The notes beneath the pieces are model-generated. The model ran no database searches. It saw only the letters and a program-made list of their open reading frames with translations, and was not told the DNA's origin. Positions 45,964 to 58,987 of a stretch of 64,000 nt of DNA are shown piece by piece. The stretch is from Zea mays. Taxonomy: Eukaryota > Streptophyta > Magnoliopsida > Poales > Poaceae. The stretch covers positions 11,306,001 through 11,370,000 of the forward strand of contig NC_050104.1 of the NCBI RefSeq assembly GCF_902167145.1, written 5' to 3'. The translations under genes and the position numbers were made by a program. The stretch's first letter is position 1. Every line of letters starts with the position of its first letter.

Positions 45964-47540
45964 TATTTCATTTATTCAAATTAAATGGGTTCTGGGACCC
46001 TGTTCCCTGTGTCTCGGGATTCTTGCGCCAGAACCCCCTGCACTTTCCTGAAATTGAGGCCCAGTCCAGAACCCATTTAATTTGAATAAATGAAATAGAA
46101 AATGGATTTTTAATATGAAAATAATTAGATCTGGGTTCCCGTGGACCGGTATGCACCCAGAGCCGTTGGATCCCAGATCCGCGGTCCACGATTTAAAACG
46201 GCATGACCCTAACGCTGTCCGTCCGATCTCATCTCAACGGCTCCGATCCAAACGCGCGAAGGGGTATCCTTACGATCTAATCTCGACCGTCGATGATCAG
46301 ATCAACGGTGACCGTGCGTCTTCCTCTTCCCACCAACCGAGCAGGGTGCTTCGCCGTCGTCGTGCGGTGGAGATGAACGGCTGTGACCCCAATCGGCCAC
46401 CCCCGAGCACCATTGTCAAATTAAACGAAGCTACACGGTGTGCGCGGCATCACGGTCACAATGGATGTATTCTTACCGGCATTAAGGTATGGATGAAGCT
46501 CGGCCACGGCGCGGTGCGGATCCACGGTGGTGATGAACTACGACGAGCAATTGCCGCCCACTGGCCATCGAATCCGACCCGGGATCGGTTCCTACACCTG
46601 CGGCGGAACCCTCCAATGCTCTCGGTACGCACCGCCGCGGCCAAGGAATCGACAGCAGCAGCGTCGACGGCGGCGGCGCGTAGAGTTTCTGGTGGCGGCG
46701 ATTTTTGTTCAGGGGGAAAGGGTCTGCGCAAGCCTCTGACCGGACCCAAAGTTCCGGCAACGGCGAGGGAGCAGCTACGGCGGAAACTGAGCTTCACGGC
46801 CCTCCATCCTCAATGCGCTCTCTCAACTCTCTCTCGGTTCGGCGATGGTGGCCCAGCCCTTGATTCTTATACCCAGGTTGGGGGGGGTCGGACCCGGCAG
46901 GTACGGCGAGTTGTTGCACGGACCCCGAGGGAAGCGGCGGCAGATTCGGCTGGAGAGGGCGAGGGCGAGATTCGCGCGATGGTGACGGTGTTCGTCGCGG
47001 CAACAGACATCGCACGGCGCGCGTGGAGTTCGGAAGGAAGACGGAGACGACCCGACAGATGGGCCCCGCAACGTCAGCGAGAGAGGGGGAGTACGTAGGC
47101 GCGGCTGAGCCACCGATGGCTCAGGCCCACTTGTCGGCGTGGAGAGCAAAGCGCAGATAGCGAGCGGGCCGCGCGTAAGGAAAGGAGGTGGGCCGCGACC
47201 AGGTGAATCCGACCCACAAACAGTTTACTCCTTTTATTTCTTTTCTATTTCTATTTTCCTTTCCTCTTTTCTAAAGTCAAAAATCAATTCGAATTCGAAT
47301 TTAGTTTCAAACCTTGTGCAAGTTTATTCTCCAGTCATGTTGTGAAATGAAAAATACCAATTTTTGAAATATATTTATATTATTTTTATCTTCATAACAT
47401 TTCTCCTTTTCCTTTTAAACCCTAGTTTCCAATGTAGGGCTTAATCCAATTTCTAGTCATTTTATATTATTGTTATTTTTATCTAATGCACAAACATAGA
47501 AACTCCAATATGATGCACAAGTTGACATTAGTCATTTAAC
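45964..47540. repeat. Extra LTR unit B with fold-back connector
   Basis: A connector (45964-46124) joins core copies. It is a direct copy of 44336-44365 (30 bp) followed by the reverse complement of 44309-44439 (131 bp), making a hairpin with 30-bp arms. The core (46125-47540) shares with copy A two variants absent from copy C and the other LTR. Confidence 0.93.
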
Positions 47541-49118
47541 TATTTCATTTATTCAAATTAAATGGGTTCTGGGACCCTGTTCCCTGTGTCTCGGGATTCT
47601 TGCGCCAGAACCCCCTGCACTTTCCTGAAATTGAGGCCCAGTCCAGAACCCATTTAATTTGAATAAATGAAATAGAAAATGGATTTTTAATATGAAAATA
47701 ATTAGATCTGGGTTCCCGTGGACCGGTATGCACCCAGAGCCGTTGGATCCCAGATCCGCGGTCCACGATTTAAAACGGCATGACCCTAACGCTGTCCGTC
47801 CGATCTCATCTCAACGGCTCCGATCCAAACGCGCGAAGGGGTATCCTTACGATCTAATCTCGACCGTCGATGATCAGATCAACGGTGACCGTGCGTCTTC
47901 CTCTTCCCACCAACCGAGCAGGGTGCTTCGCCGTCGTCGTGCGGTGGAGATGAACGGCTGTGACCCCAATCGGCCACCCCCGAGCACCATTGTCAAATTA
48001 AACGAAGCTACACGGTGTGCGCGGCATCACGGTCACAATGGATGTATTCTTACCGGCATTAAGGTATGGATGAAGCTCGGCCACGGCGCGGTGCGGATCC
48101 ACGGTGGTGATGAACTACGACGAGCAATTGCCGCCCACTGGCCATCGAATCCGACCCGGGATCGGTTCCTACACCTGCGGCGGAACCCTCCAATGCTCTC
48201 GGTACGCACCGTCGCGGCCAAGGAATCGACAGCAGCAGCGTCGACGGCGGCGGCGCGTAGAGTTTCTGGTGGCGGCGATTTTTGTTCAGGGGGAAAGGGT
48301 CTGCGCAAGCCTCTGACCGGACCCAAAGTTCCGGCAACGGCGAGGGAGCAGCTACGGCGGAAACTGAGCTTCACGGCCCTCCATCCTCAATGCGCTCTCT
48401 CAACTCTCTCTCGGTTCGGCGATGGTGGCCCAGCCCTTGATTCTTATACCCAGGTTGGGGGGGGGTCGGACCCGGCAGGTACGGCGAGTTGTTGCACGGA
48501 CCCCGAGGGAAGCGGCGGCAGATTCGGCTGGAGAGGGCGAGGGCGAGATTCGCGCGATGGTGACGGTGTTCGTCGCGGCAACAGACATCGCACGGCGCGC
48601 GTGGAGTTCGGAAGGAAGACGGAGACGACCCGACAGATGGGCCCCGCAACGTCAGCGAGAGAGGGGGAGTACGTAGGCGCGGCTGAGCCACCGATGGCTC
48701 AGGCCCACTTGTCGGCGTGGAGAGCAAAGCGCAGATAGCGAGCGGGCCGCGCGTAAGGAAAGGAGGTGGGCCGCGACCAGGTGAATCCGGCCCACAAACA
48801 GTTTACTCCTTTTATTTCTTTTCTATTTCTATTTTCCTTTCCTCTTTTCTAAAGTCAAAAATCAATTTGAATTCGAATTTAGTTTCAAACCTTGTGCAAG
48901 TTTATTCTCCAGTCATGTTGTGAAATGAAAAATACCAATTTTTGAAATATATTTATATTATTTTTATCTTCATAACATTTCTCCTTTTCCTTTTAAACCC
49001 TAGTTTCCAATGTAGGGCTTAATCCAATTTCTAGTCATTTTATATTATTGTTATTTTTATCTAATGCACAAACATAGAAACTCCAATATGATGCACAAGT
49101 TGACATTAGTCATTTAAC
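47541..49118. repeat. Extra LTR unit C with fold-back connector
   Basis: Same 161-bp connector (47541-47701), then core copy C, whose 3' part matches the single-copy LTR (CCGGCCCAC and CAATTTGAATTC where copies A and B have CCGACCCAC and CAATTCGAATTC). It has one extra G near 48463. Confidence 0.93.
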
Positions 49119-49214
49119 CCCTTTAGATGTGGTTGTTCTCATGCTTAGTTAAATTGAAACAAAGTAATAGGAGAATTATCTCCATTACCATGGTTTACAA
49201 ATTTGGGTATTACA

Positions 49215-51161
49215 AATCCTACCCCCCTTAAAAATAATCTCGTCCTCGAGATTTGTAAGAAAGAGAATATAGGAAGAGTGATTTGAAATTTAGCTTTTAG
49301 TTTCTAATTAGTTCAAAATCAAGAGTCCCTTTTTTTATTATTAGTTAGTTATTAGGAGAGCATAGGTATATATGGTTATAGACACTTTATTATGCAGGAT
49401 AAAAGATATCTTTTAAAGCCTATATAGGTTTGGGCAAGAAAGAGTGGGGTAAAGAAAGACTCCATCCAAGATTGTGGATCTTGACTCATCTTGGTGACCT
49501 CTCTTGATCCTTGAAGACTTGAGTTGGTGCTCATCCTTTCTTGATGAAGTTGATCATCTTCTCTGGTCTTGTCTCATTGATTCGAGGTTAGTGTATATCA
49601 TTGGGCTGGGGAATATGGTTAATATAGGTATGGATGAGATAGACTACATGATGTAGGTCAAAAGTTTGTTTGATGTTAGGTGGGGATAGGCAGGTCATGC
49701 AATCCATCAAGACTCTATTGGTTGGGTTGGTCTATCATTCTTTATTTAGTGCAGGGTGAACTAAGTTAAGACCTGTTCTATAGGAGTAGAGTCTAATCTA
49801 TTTCATCAGTATTATCTAACATGTTTGATAAGTCACTCTAGATTAGATCAGACCTAGGTTAGATTGGTGTGACTAGTTTGACTAGATATGATCTATTTAA
49901 TTTTGCATTAGATCATGGTTGTTAAACTAGGGTGGATAAGTATGCTTATTAGGATAAGATGAAATAGAATCTTTTGAGATTAGTTAGATCTATTAAGATG
50001 AGATAAGATCTTTTTAAGATAAGATGAATCTATTAAGATAAGAGAGAATCTTATTAAGATAAGATGAATTGGTTAGAATGAGATCTTTTAGGATATGATA
50101 AATCTCTTAGGCTAGATATATTCCAATGGGAATAATCTAGGTTGTCTAGTTATTTTATAAATATATTTTATACCTATGTGTAGAGGGTTCAATAGCTATA
50201 TGCAAGATGGAATTAGTTGTGTAACCTGTTTTGTAGGTCAAGTTTGTTGGATAGGGTCGAGTTGATCTAAGATCTCAAACTTATTTATAGAAGCAGGGTC
50301 TAATGTATTCCACCAGAATTGACTATTTTGCTAGGTAACTCATTTTAGATTGGATCATAATAGGTTATATGAAGTCTAGATTAGATTGATATCACCAGTT
50401 TAGACAAAAACAATATCTAATTACTTTAGATTAGATCATGGTTGCTACTAGTGTGGGGTAAATATGCTTATTAGGGCAAGATGAATTCATAAGGACAAGG
50501 TAGAATCTTTTGAGGCCAGTTAGATTTATTAGGATAGGATAGAATCTTTTCAAGACAAGATGAATCTATTAATAGTAATAGAGTATCTTTTAAGATAAGA
50601 TGGATCTATTAAGATAAGTTAAGACCTTTTTGAGATAAGATAGATCTATGAGTGTAGGATAGAATCTCTTGAGATGAGATGAATCTATTAAGATAAGGGA
50701 GAATTTCTTTTAAGATAAGATGGGTATTGTTAGGCTAGTTACTTTATTGAAAGATAATTTAGTTTGTCTAGTTATTTTATATATATATTCTTATACCTAT
50801 GTGTATATGCAGATGCAATTGTGGACATTATTCCACAACCCATCACACTCAATCAAAGATCCAAATCAGACAAGTATCATAAGAACAAACATTTAATCAC
50901 ATAGATAAAAATAGTTTTGTCTTTGTTCCTAAGAGTAGGTCTCCTATTCCTAAAGGTCACTTTAGGCATAGGATTTCAAAGTGTGAAATCCACATTTGTC
51001 TTTAGAAAGAAAAGGTAAGAATAATCAGAGCAAAGCGGAAATAGATGAGAAAAGATTAAGAAAAGTTTCGAAAGAATCAGAGTAGCAAAGGTAAGTAGAC
51101 AATGGTTGTCCAGTTCTATCTAGGTTTCGTCCTACAGTCAACATTCCTCTGATACCACTTC
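49215..51161 (-). other. Internal region of innermost element, non-coding
   Basis: Polypurine tract on the minus strand, AAGGGGGGTAGGATT, at 49229-49215. The primer site on the minus strand, TGGTATCAGAGGAATG (about 51157-51142), is of initiator-tRNA type. Between them are degenerate repeats of AGATAAGATGAATCTATTA (49970-50130 and 50490-50730), with no open frame of note. Confidence 0.75.
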
Positions 51162-54100
51162 TGTAACACCCGGATTTTAGGGGTCCAAAACCCGGGCGCT
51201 AACATAAACACCAGGTATGCTGGGACCAAGTCTCACACATATGATGTAAAGTGGCACAGGATCGAATGTCACATCTTTATATATAACAGGAGTTCTATAC
51301 AAATAATAGTTACATTATAAGGAGACAACGGTCCAGCAACCCAAAGTTGACTGGGAGACGACGGCCTAGACCTCTCACGAACACATCGCAGCATCCTCCA
51401 AGCGCCTCATCCTGCGGTACCTGTTCTTGACCTGTGTGGTGTGTGAGACAGCAAGAGTGAGCTCACATACGTTCATCGCTCAACAAGTTGTGGGGAATAA
51501 TGTGCATGAACTCGCCAAAGGTGGGAGCTCACGTGAAGTGTAAGGCTTACCAAAGAGGATGGTTAGAGCTGAGCATTGCTTTTAAAGTTGGTCAAAATTT
51601 TATTAGCAGTTACTAAGTATAAATAAATACCAACCCAGTTAAATAGTAGAACAAAAGTAACAACTTCACCTGCGATGCAATGCATATGACAAATTGAGTT
51701 TAAGTTCCATAATTTAATCATGTGAGGGTCCGAGCTGCTCATGACCGTGAGCACGGCTAGTATACTAGTTTTACACTCTGCAGAGGTTGCGCATCTTTAC
51801 CCACAAGTCGTGTATCCCATGTCGCCTGGGTTTGCAAGGCCCTTAGACACTACCGAGGTGAATGGCTAGGGATCCACTACGAGGCCTTTACAAAGTTCCA
51901 CTAGCTTCCGAAAACCCGCTACAGTTTATAGGAAGTTCCAATGCAGGAATCCCTTGCAGGACCGCCATCGCAGCAAAATCCTCCCGAGGGCCTCCCTACA
52001 CTGACCACTCCCCTACTGCCCTTGCCCCTTTCGGGTAAGGTAGTCTTCCACTAGCTTTCCTAATTAATCAGCCAAGGGCGTCCCATTAAACCCTTGTGGT
52101 AGCACTGTTTTCCCGGGTGGTCGCTCCATGTTCCAATTAACATAATGATCTTATCATGAACAGTAATAATAATCATATAATAAAAGTGTGATCATGAATA
52201 ATATACCTTCATACCCAAAACCACATAAAGCACTAGCAAGTACTACCCAAAAAGTTCAGTGGTAAACAAGGTGTAAAGATAGACAAACTAGGGTAACCTA
52301 TTGGGTCCCATCAAAATTAACCTATGCAGATCATTATGATTAATTAGAACATGAGTGGGTAAAAAGAAGTGATCAAGGGCACAACTTGCCTGGGTCTTGA
52401 GATTCCAGGTACCAGGATGATCTTCAGATCCTCGTGACCTCACTGCTAGTCGTAGCAATACAAACATACATGGTATAGGCAAAATTAACATTACACCAAA
52501 CATATATGCAAAATACATATTAATATTCTACATATTAAAATAAGATCACAGGAAAAAGAATTATTAATTTTGGAGTTGTGGATTTTAAGTTATGAATTTT
52601 CAAAGGTCTTATGTGTTTAAAATGGATTAAGTGAGAGATTAAATTTCTAATTGTTTTCATGACAAAACAGAGGCTCTAAGTGATAGAGAATTAAATTATA
52701 AAAATTTAGAAAGTGGAATGGACTAATTTGGAGCAAGTATGAATTTTCTATGAATTTATCAAGTTTTAGTAATTATTTTCATATTAAAAATCCATTTTCT
52801 ATTTCATTTATTCAAATTAAATGGGTTCTGGACTGGGCCTCAATTTCAGGAAAGTGCAGGGGGTTCTGGCGCAAGAATCCCGAGACACAGGGAACAGGGT
52901 CCCTGGACGGCGGGTTTATTTCAAATAAGTGGAGGGGCTCTTTAACAAAAGCGCCAGCGCGAAGGGGTATCGGATGGGCTGAGCCGTCCGATCAGAAACG
53001 GAGGGCTCAGATTAGATCTGGGTTCCCGTGGACCGGTATGCACCCAGAGCCGTTGGATCCCAGATCCGCGGTCCACGATTTAAAACGGCATGACCCTAAC
53101 GCTGTCCGTCCGATCTCATCTCAACGGCTCCGATCCAAACGCGCGAAGGGGTATCCTTACGATCTAATCTCGACCGTCGATGATCAGATCAACGGTGACC
53201 GTGCGTCTTCCTCTTCCCACCAACCGAGCAGGGTGCTTCGCCGTCGTCGTGCGGTGGAGATGAACGGCTGTGACCCCAATCGGCCACCCCCGAGCACCAT
53301 TGTCAAATTAAACGAAGCTACACGGTGTGCGCGGCATCACGGTCACAATGGATGTATTCTTACCGGCATTAAGGTATGGATGAAGCTCGGCCACGGCGCG
53401 GTGCGGATCCACGGTGGTGATGAACTACGACGAGCAATTGCCGCCCACTGGCCATCGAATCCGACCCGGGATCGGTTCCTACACCTGCGGCGGAACCCTC
53501 CAATGCTCTCGGTACGCACCGCCGCGGCCAAGGAATCGACAGCAGCAGCGTCGACGGCGGCGGCGCGTAGAGTTTCTGGTGGCGGCGATTTTTGTTCAGG
53601 GGGAAAGGGTCTGCGCAAGCCTCTGACCGGACCCAAAGTTCCGGCAACGGCGAGGGAGCAGCTACGGCGGAAACTGAGCTTCACGGCCCTCCATCCTCAA
53701 TGCGCTCTCTCAACTCTCTCTCGGTTCGGCGATGGTGGCCCAGCCCTTGATTCTTATACCCAGGTTGGGGGGGGTCGGACCCGGCAGGTACGGCGAGTTG
53801 TTGCACGGACCCCGAGGGAAGCGGCGGCAGATTCGGCTGGAGAGGGCGAGGGCGAGATTCGCGCGATGGTGACGGTGTTCGTCGCGGCAACAGACATCGC
53901 ACGGCGCGCGTGGAGTTCGGAAGGAAGACGGAGACGACCCGACAGATGGGCCCCGCAACGTCAGCGAGAGAGGGGGAGTACGTAGGCGCGGCTGAGCCAC
54001 CGATGGCTCAGGCCCACTTGTCGGCGTGGAGAGCAAAGCGCAGATAGCGAGCGGGCCGCGCGTAAGGAAAGGAGGTGGGCCGCGACCAGGTGAATCCGGC

Positions 54101-54523
54101 CCACAAACAGTTTACTCCTTTTATTTCTTTTCTATTTCTATTTTCCTTTCCTCTTTTCTAAAGTCAAAAATCAATTTGAATTCGAATTTAGTTTCAAACC
54201 TTGTGCAAGTTTATTCTCCAGTCATGTTGTGAAATGAAAAATACCAATTTTTGAAATATATTTATATTATTTTTATCTTCATAACATTTCTCCTTTTCCT
54301 TTTAAACCCTAGTTTCCAATGTAGGGCTTAATCCAATTTCTAGTCATTTTATATTATTGTTATTTTTATCTAATGCACAAACATAGAAACTCCAATATGA
54401 TGCACAAGTTGACATTAGTCATTTAACCCCTTTAGATGTGGTTGTTCTCATGCTTAGTTAAATTGAAACAAAGTAATAGGAGAATTATCTCCATTACCAT
54501 GGTTTACAAATTTGGGTATTACA
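51162..54523 (-). repeat. Single-copy 5' LTR (3362 bp) of innermost element
   Basis: Begins TGTAATACCC at 54523 and ends GGGTGTTACA at 51162 (element strand). One core copy without connectors, the presumed ancestral state. Differs from the partner at only a few bases, e.g. C at about 52350 for T at 43886. Confidence 0.93.
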
Positions 54524-55995
54524 GGAGTTTAGAGAAGATACCTGACCGGATTAGTAGGCTAGATAGCTGTACTATTAAGAGGGGTCAATGACTTTGATCT
54601 GTGTGAAACTTAGTGCCTCATAGAGCATCAAGTAGTTGCATTTGCATGAGGACTAACAGCGCTTCAAATCTCGTGAGTTAAAAGTTCTTTCAAACCAAGT
54701 TTGAAAATTGCAAAGTCTTGGATGTGCGGACCGTCCGGGCCTTGAGGGCGGACTGTCCGCGATCCACTAGAGGGTCCGAAGACTGTCTTCTTCGGAGGCC
54801 ACTTTGTTGCTTTGCACTGCGGACCGTCCGCAGTCCTGACCAGAGAAGGCTGGTTTCGGGTCAGTCCCTGAATTATAGTGCGGACCGTCCGGCCGTGCAG
54901 GGCGGACAGTCCGCAGGTGTCAAAATGTTTTATGGTCAGGGACTGTGCGTTTTCTTTGATCAGTACTACGGACTGTCCGGGGGACTAGTCCGGACAGTAC
55001 TATCCCAGGTCGCGGACCGTCCGGATTTATAGGCGGACGGTCCGCGCGTGTTAACTGTTCTTGGTCTGAGGCTCGGGTGTCTCATGCTGCCAGGTCGCGG
55101 ACGGTCCGGCCTTGGAGGGCGGACCGTCCGGACCTACCTTTTCTGATAGTTCTGACAGCTTTCAAACGGGAATTATAGCCGTTATGTGTACGGCGGACCG
55201 TCCGGCCCTAGGGCGCGAACCGTCCGCGTGTGCGCAGAACATGTGCTTTTTGCACATAACGGTTGGATTTTGATGGAGGGGTATAAATAGAAGGGTAGCT
55301 CGTGTGAGAGAACTCTCTTAGCCATTCCTTGCACTCATTGAGCTCATTTGTGATCCTCCAACTCACTCTCTCACACTCTTTGCTTGAGATTGCATTCTAG
55401 TGAGAGATTGAGGGTTCCTAGTGCATTTGCATCATTTGGTGATTCTTGAGGCACTAGGTGGTACACCGAGCAAGCGTCATTGGCTTGTTACTCTTGGAGG
55501 TTGCCGCCTCCTAGACGGCTCGGGTGATTGTCTCCGTCGAGCTCTCCAAGAAGATTGTGGAGAAGCCGCGGTGTTGATTGTGAGGGGTTTGCGCCTACCT
55601 CGCCGGAGCGGCAAAGGTGACATTAGTGGAATCGAGGTATTGAGTGATTTCTTGTCCACTTGGCTCAAAGATCAAGCCGTGACTTGATAGAGGAGCAAGT
55701 GAGAGCTTGAAGTCCACCTCAACGTGGATTAGGGGTGATCGGCAAATCACCGATACCACGGGATAAATTTCGGTGTCTCTACCTTCTTGCATTACTTATT
55801 GCTTTGCAAGTAATTAGTGTTTTGCATATTGTTCCTCAAGTATTCAATCACCGTAGTTGTTTCTCATACATTGTTTACTTATTGTCACTAGAGAATTTAT
55901 TCCTCTTGTTATATTGATTAAATTTACCTAGTGTTTTTTATTTTAGTCAAAACCGCCTATTCACCCCCCCTCTAGCCGGTGTCCTAGATCCTACA

Positions 55996-58987
55996 TCGGC
56001 CTAGGAGGCCGAGTAGTCCGGCAATCTTGTTGGGCCTGTGCCTGGTGACCGGATTCAGCATCGCTCAATCGGTCTTGCACTGGCGGCGCCAACCTATCAA
56101 AAACGGATGTTTGGGGTGCCCCCCAGGCGGGGTACTGTGGCATCCCAAATGGATATGGTGGCATGCCCCACATTTGATTTGGGACATATGGTGGAGGTAA
56201 GTATGTGTATGGATATGGCATAGATGGATAAGGGGGTGGAGGTGTCCATGTCGGCATGTTAGGTCTCAATTGTACAATAGGACCTTTCATTTCATTCGAT
56301 TGGTGAGGTGGTCCAATCGGCCTGACCTGACGTTGCTCATGAATAGGTGAGCGGGGTCGCTTTGGTGGCCGGTCACTGGGGCCGGCCTTCTTTTTCACGT
56401 ATTTAGACAACAATTGATCGAAAGTCGGGCCAGACTTGATCAGCCGACCAGCTGCTTTAAATGTATTTGTTTTCCACGTACCTATCTCGGGTCGTCGTGG
56501 TTTGAAGGTACGTGGTCGCTGCGGGTCCTGAGCATGACCGGACCGTCCGCTAGAGTCCTCTGGACCCTCCGGAGAAGCGTCAGACCGTCCGCGTTTGGAC
56601 GGCGGACTGTCCGTGATGCGCAGCACGGGTTCCCGCAACTGTCTCCCTGTCTGCGCTTGCCCCCCAGTGCTAGAGGCTGTGATGGTCACCTTCAGGGTCT
56701 CCCCTCCATCGGGAGTCTTCTCGGCCACCACTTTCCTGCAAGAAACTTTACAATCCCCATCGGCCTTTTTAGCATTGCCGATGATTGTTTCCTTGCCTTT
56801 GCCTTTATCGGCTGTATTTGGCCGAACCAGGACTTTCTTGCCCTCGAAGTCAATCATGTTCATCGGAAAGGGCTCTGTATCCACCTGCATTTCCTGAAAT
56901 TTCAATCGTCCTTCGTTAATGGTCGATTGAATCTGTCGCCTAAATACATTACAATCATTAGTGGCATGAGAAAATGAGTTATGCCACTTGCAGTACGCAC
57001 GACGTTTTAGCTCGTCGGCGGATGGAACAGTGTGATTTATTTTAATATTGCCATTTTTTAGTAACTCGTCAAATATTTTATCACACTTACCGACATTAAA
57101 CGTAAACTTAACCTCTTCTTGCCGTTTCTTTTGAACCGGCTGTAAGGAGGAACAAGCCGAAGATTTGGCCTGTTTTGGCCAAACCATTTCAGCAGCGTAC
57201 ACTTCTGTTGATTCGTCATCTGAGCTACTTTGTTCGCATTCTACTATATGTACGTTGTGACGCATTGTTTTAGCAGTTTCTTTACTCCGGCTTTCGCAAG
57301 CCAAAGCTCTCTGGTGTAACTGTGCTAGCGTAAAAAATTGGATGCCTTCTAATCTTTCTTTTAAATAATATCGTAGACCATTAAAGGCTAATCCTACTAG
57401 CTGTTTTTCTGCTAAATGAATTTGAAAGCATCGGTTTCTTGTATCTCGGAATCTCCGGATGTAATCATTAACCGATTCATCTTTTGTCTGTCGCAATGAC
57501 ACTAAATCTACCAAATCTAACTCATAATCACCGGAGAAAAAAATGATCATGAAATTTTTGTTCTAGATCCCCCCATGATGAAATAGAATTAGGAGGTAAA
57601 GTGGCATACCATGCAAACGCGGTTCCTGTTAGCGATAATGAAAATAAACGCACGCGAAATGCCTCTGTGTCGGCCAATTCTCCCAATTGTGCTAAGAACT
57701 GGCCTATATGTTTGCGCGTGTTTTTCCCTTGATCACCCGAAAATTTTGCGAATTCGGGTATTCTAGTTCCTTGTGGGTACGGGTGGTGATCAAATCGGCT
57801 GTCATAAGGTTTCCGATATGATTGCCCCCCAGGGATCATACTTACTCCGAGCTTATCTCGGAACGCCCCGGCTATTTCTTCCCTCACTATATCAATGGCA
57901 GCCGGTGCAAGACCATCGGCTCTCTGGTCAAACATAGGTGGGGTTGGTTGCATATTAGTATGTTGTCGTTCCCCCATTGGTTTGAGCTACGTGGTGCATT
58001 TCCATTTGCCCTATATGGCTCGTAGGTTTGATCGTTTCTTTCCGGCCTTCTAGGTGGGGCCGGAAAGCTTTCCTGGGCTCTGGATCCTGACTTAATGGGC
58101 TGGTGCATTGCATAGTGTGATGGGAAGTGTTGCTGGGACGGGCGAGGATTCAAGTAATAATCCTCCTCAAAAGACTCATGTGTGGACTGTCCGGATACGT
58201 ACCCGGACCGTCCGTGGTTATATGCGGACCGTCCGTCGTTGTATGCGGACCGTCCGACTGGGTAGTTTGGGTTCTGTGTTATATGTGGTGGCTCGGGTGC
58301 GTATCTGGGTATTTCATTAAAAATGGGCCCGGCCGTGACTGGCCCGGACGGTCCGCGCTCACGTGCGGACGGTCCGGGCATGTGCAGATCGGCTGTTTTG
58401 CTGCCGATTTGCGGTTGCTCAGGGTACGTGTCCATCGGCATCCCATAAAGGGGTTGTGACTGGTCGTGACAACCTACAGCCGATGTATTACGCGTGTTAC
58501 CCCCTAATTCTACCTCGTGTGATGGAAAATTTGCAATGCTAGATTTGTCAAATGCACGCGCTAATCTCCTATAATCGTTTTGCATGTCCCCTATGATATT
58601 TTGCATTTGTTCACGCTGTTCATCTACATAATTCTTAAGAGATTGCAGCTCATTTGTATTACTTACATTGGGGATGTCTGGTGTGGGTCGCAGTGAAGCC
58701 GGATCTGTTGCCCGATGTCGGACGACTTTGTTGTTCCTGTCCACTTTGAAGTTGGCCAAGAACCTCGCTTTCGCCTCCTGGATCATCTGCTCCTTGTGCT
58801 CCTCGAACTGGAGCTGTTCGTCAGCCGACAATGTATCCCAAGTCGGCTCTATGATGTTGCTTGGGGAAATATCAGAGCTATCCCTTGAACCGGCCACTGA
58901 GGGCCGATTTGATAGGTCTAAATATGTCGTCCCCAGCGGAGTCGCCAAAAAGTATGTTGACGCTTTTTCGGAGCGCCAAATACTCAA
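55996..58987 (-). pseudogene. Outer Gypsy gag with two compensating frameshifts
   Basis: Minus strand. The N-terminal part, from 58987, has an acidic helical region (SADEQLQFEEHKEQMIQEA) and palindrome-encoded repeats GRSAYNDGRSAYNHGRSGY. Near 57975, at a G5 run, the frame moves by one (MGERQHTNMQPTP). The gag core RIPEFAKFSGDQGK...WYATLPPNSISSW is read there. Near 57535, at a T7 run, the frame returns to the first one (SGDYELDLVDLVSLRQTKDE). Then come YCKWHNSFSHATNDC and a proline/tyrosine-rich tail. The Met at 58987 overlaps the primer region and may not be the true start. The 3' end is cut at 55996 by the Copia insertion. Forms particles when intact. Confidence 0.88.
58931..58954 (-). other. 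Primer binding site of outer Gypsy element
   Basis: Minus strand TTTTGGCGACTCCGCTGGGG lies a few bases inside the 5' LTR. The TGGCGA start fits a tRNA CCA end; tRNA identity unresolved. Confidence 0.6.

Larger units (their letters stand above)
42698..49214 (-). repeat. Expanded 3' LTR (6517 bp) of innermost element
   Basis: Contains three copies of a 1416-bp core (44548-45963, 46125-47540, 47702-49118). GC-rich open frames inside, up to 411 residues, recur because of the copies and match no recognised domain. Confidence 0.93.
42698..54523 (-). mobile_element. Non-coding LTR retrotransposon with very long, unequal LTRs (innermost)
   Basis: Minus-strand element. 5' LTR 54523-51162 (3362 bp), primer site, 1947-bp internal region without gag or pol, polypurine tract, 3' LTR 49214-42698 (6517 bp). 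Termini TGTAATACCC...GGGTGTTACA on the element strand. Target duplication GGAGT (42693-42697; 54524-54528). The 3155-bp excess of one LTR is exactly two extra 1577-bp units plus one G in a poly-G run. Outside that, the LTRs are almost identical, so the insertion is recent. Termini and LTR length resemble Tekay/Del-type Gypsy elements (inference). It must be moved by another element's proteins. Confidence 0.92.
32453..55995 (+). mobile_element. Copia retrotransposon, SIRE/Maximus-like with third ORF, split in its 3' LTR
   Basis: 5' LTR 32453-34138 (1686 bp). 3' LTR 42501-55995, which is 1664 bp once the nested element 42698-54523 and its 5-bp duplication are removed. Target duplication TCGGC (32448-32452; 55996-56000). 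LTRs begin TGTGAATCATC and end GATCCTACA. Order gag, protease, integrase, RT, RNase H is Copia-type, followed by an extra ORF and repeated polypurine boxes, as in SIRE/Maximus elements. LTRs differ at about 16 bases (about 1%), younger than its Gypsy host. The 22-bp length difference equals one palindrome unit. Confidence 0.95.
42501..55995 (+). repeat. 3' LTR of Copia element, interrupted
   Basis: LTR halves 42501-42697 and 54524-55995, with GGAGT duplicated at the breakpoints. It lacks one 22-bp palindrome unit relative to the 5' LTR (junction near 54830). TATA at 55282-55289. Confidence 0.95.
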
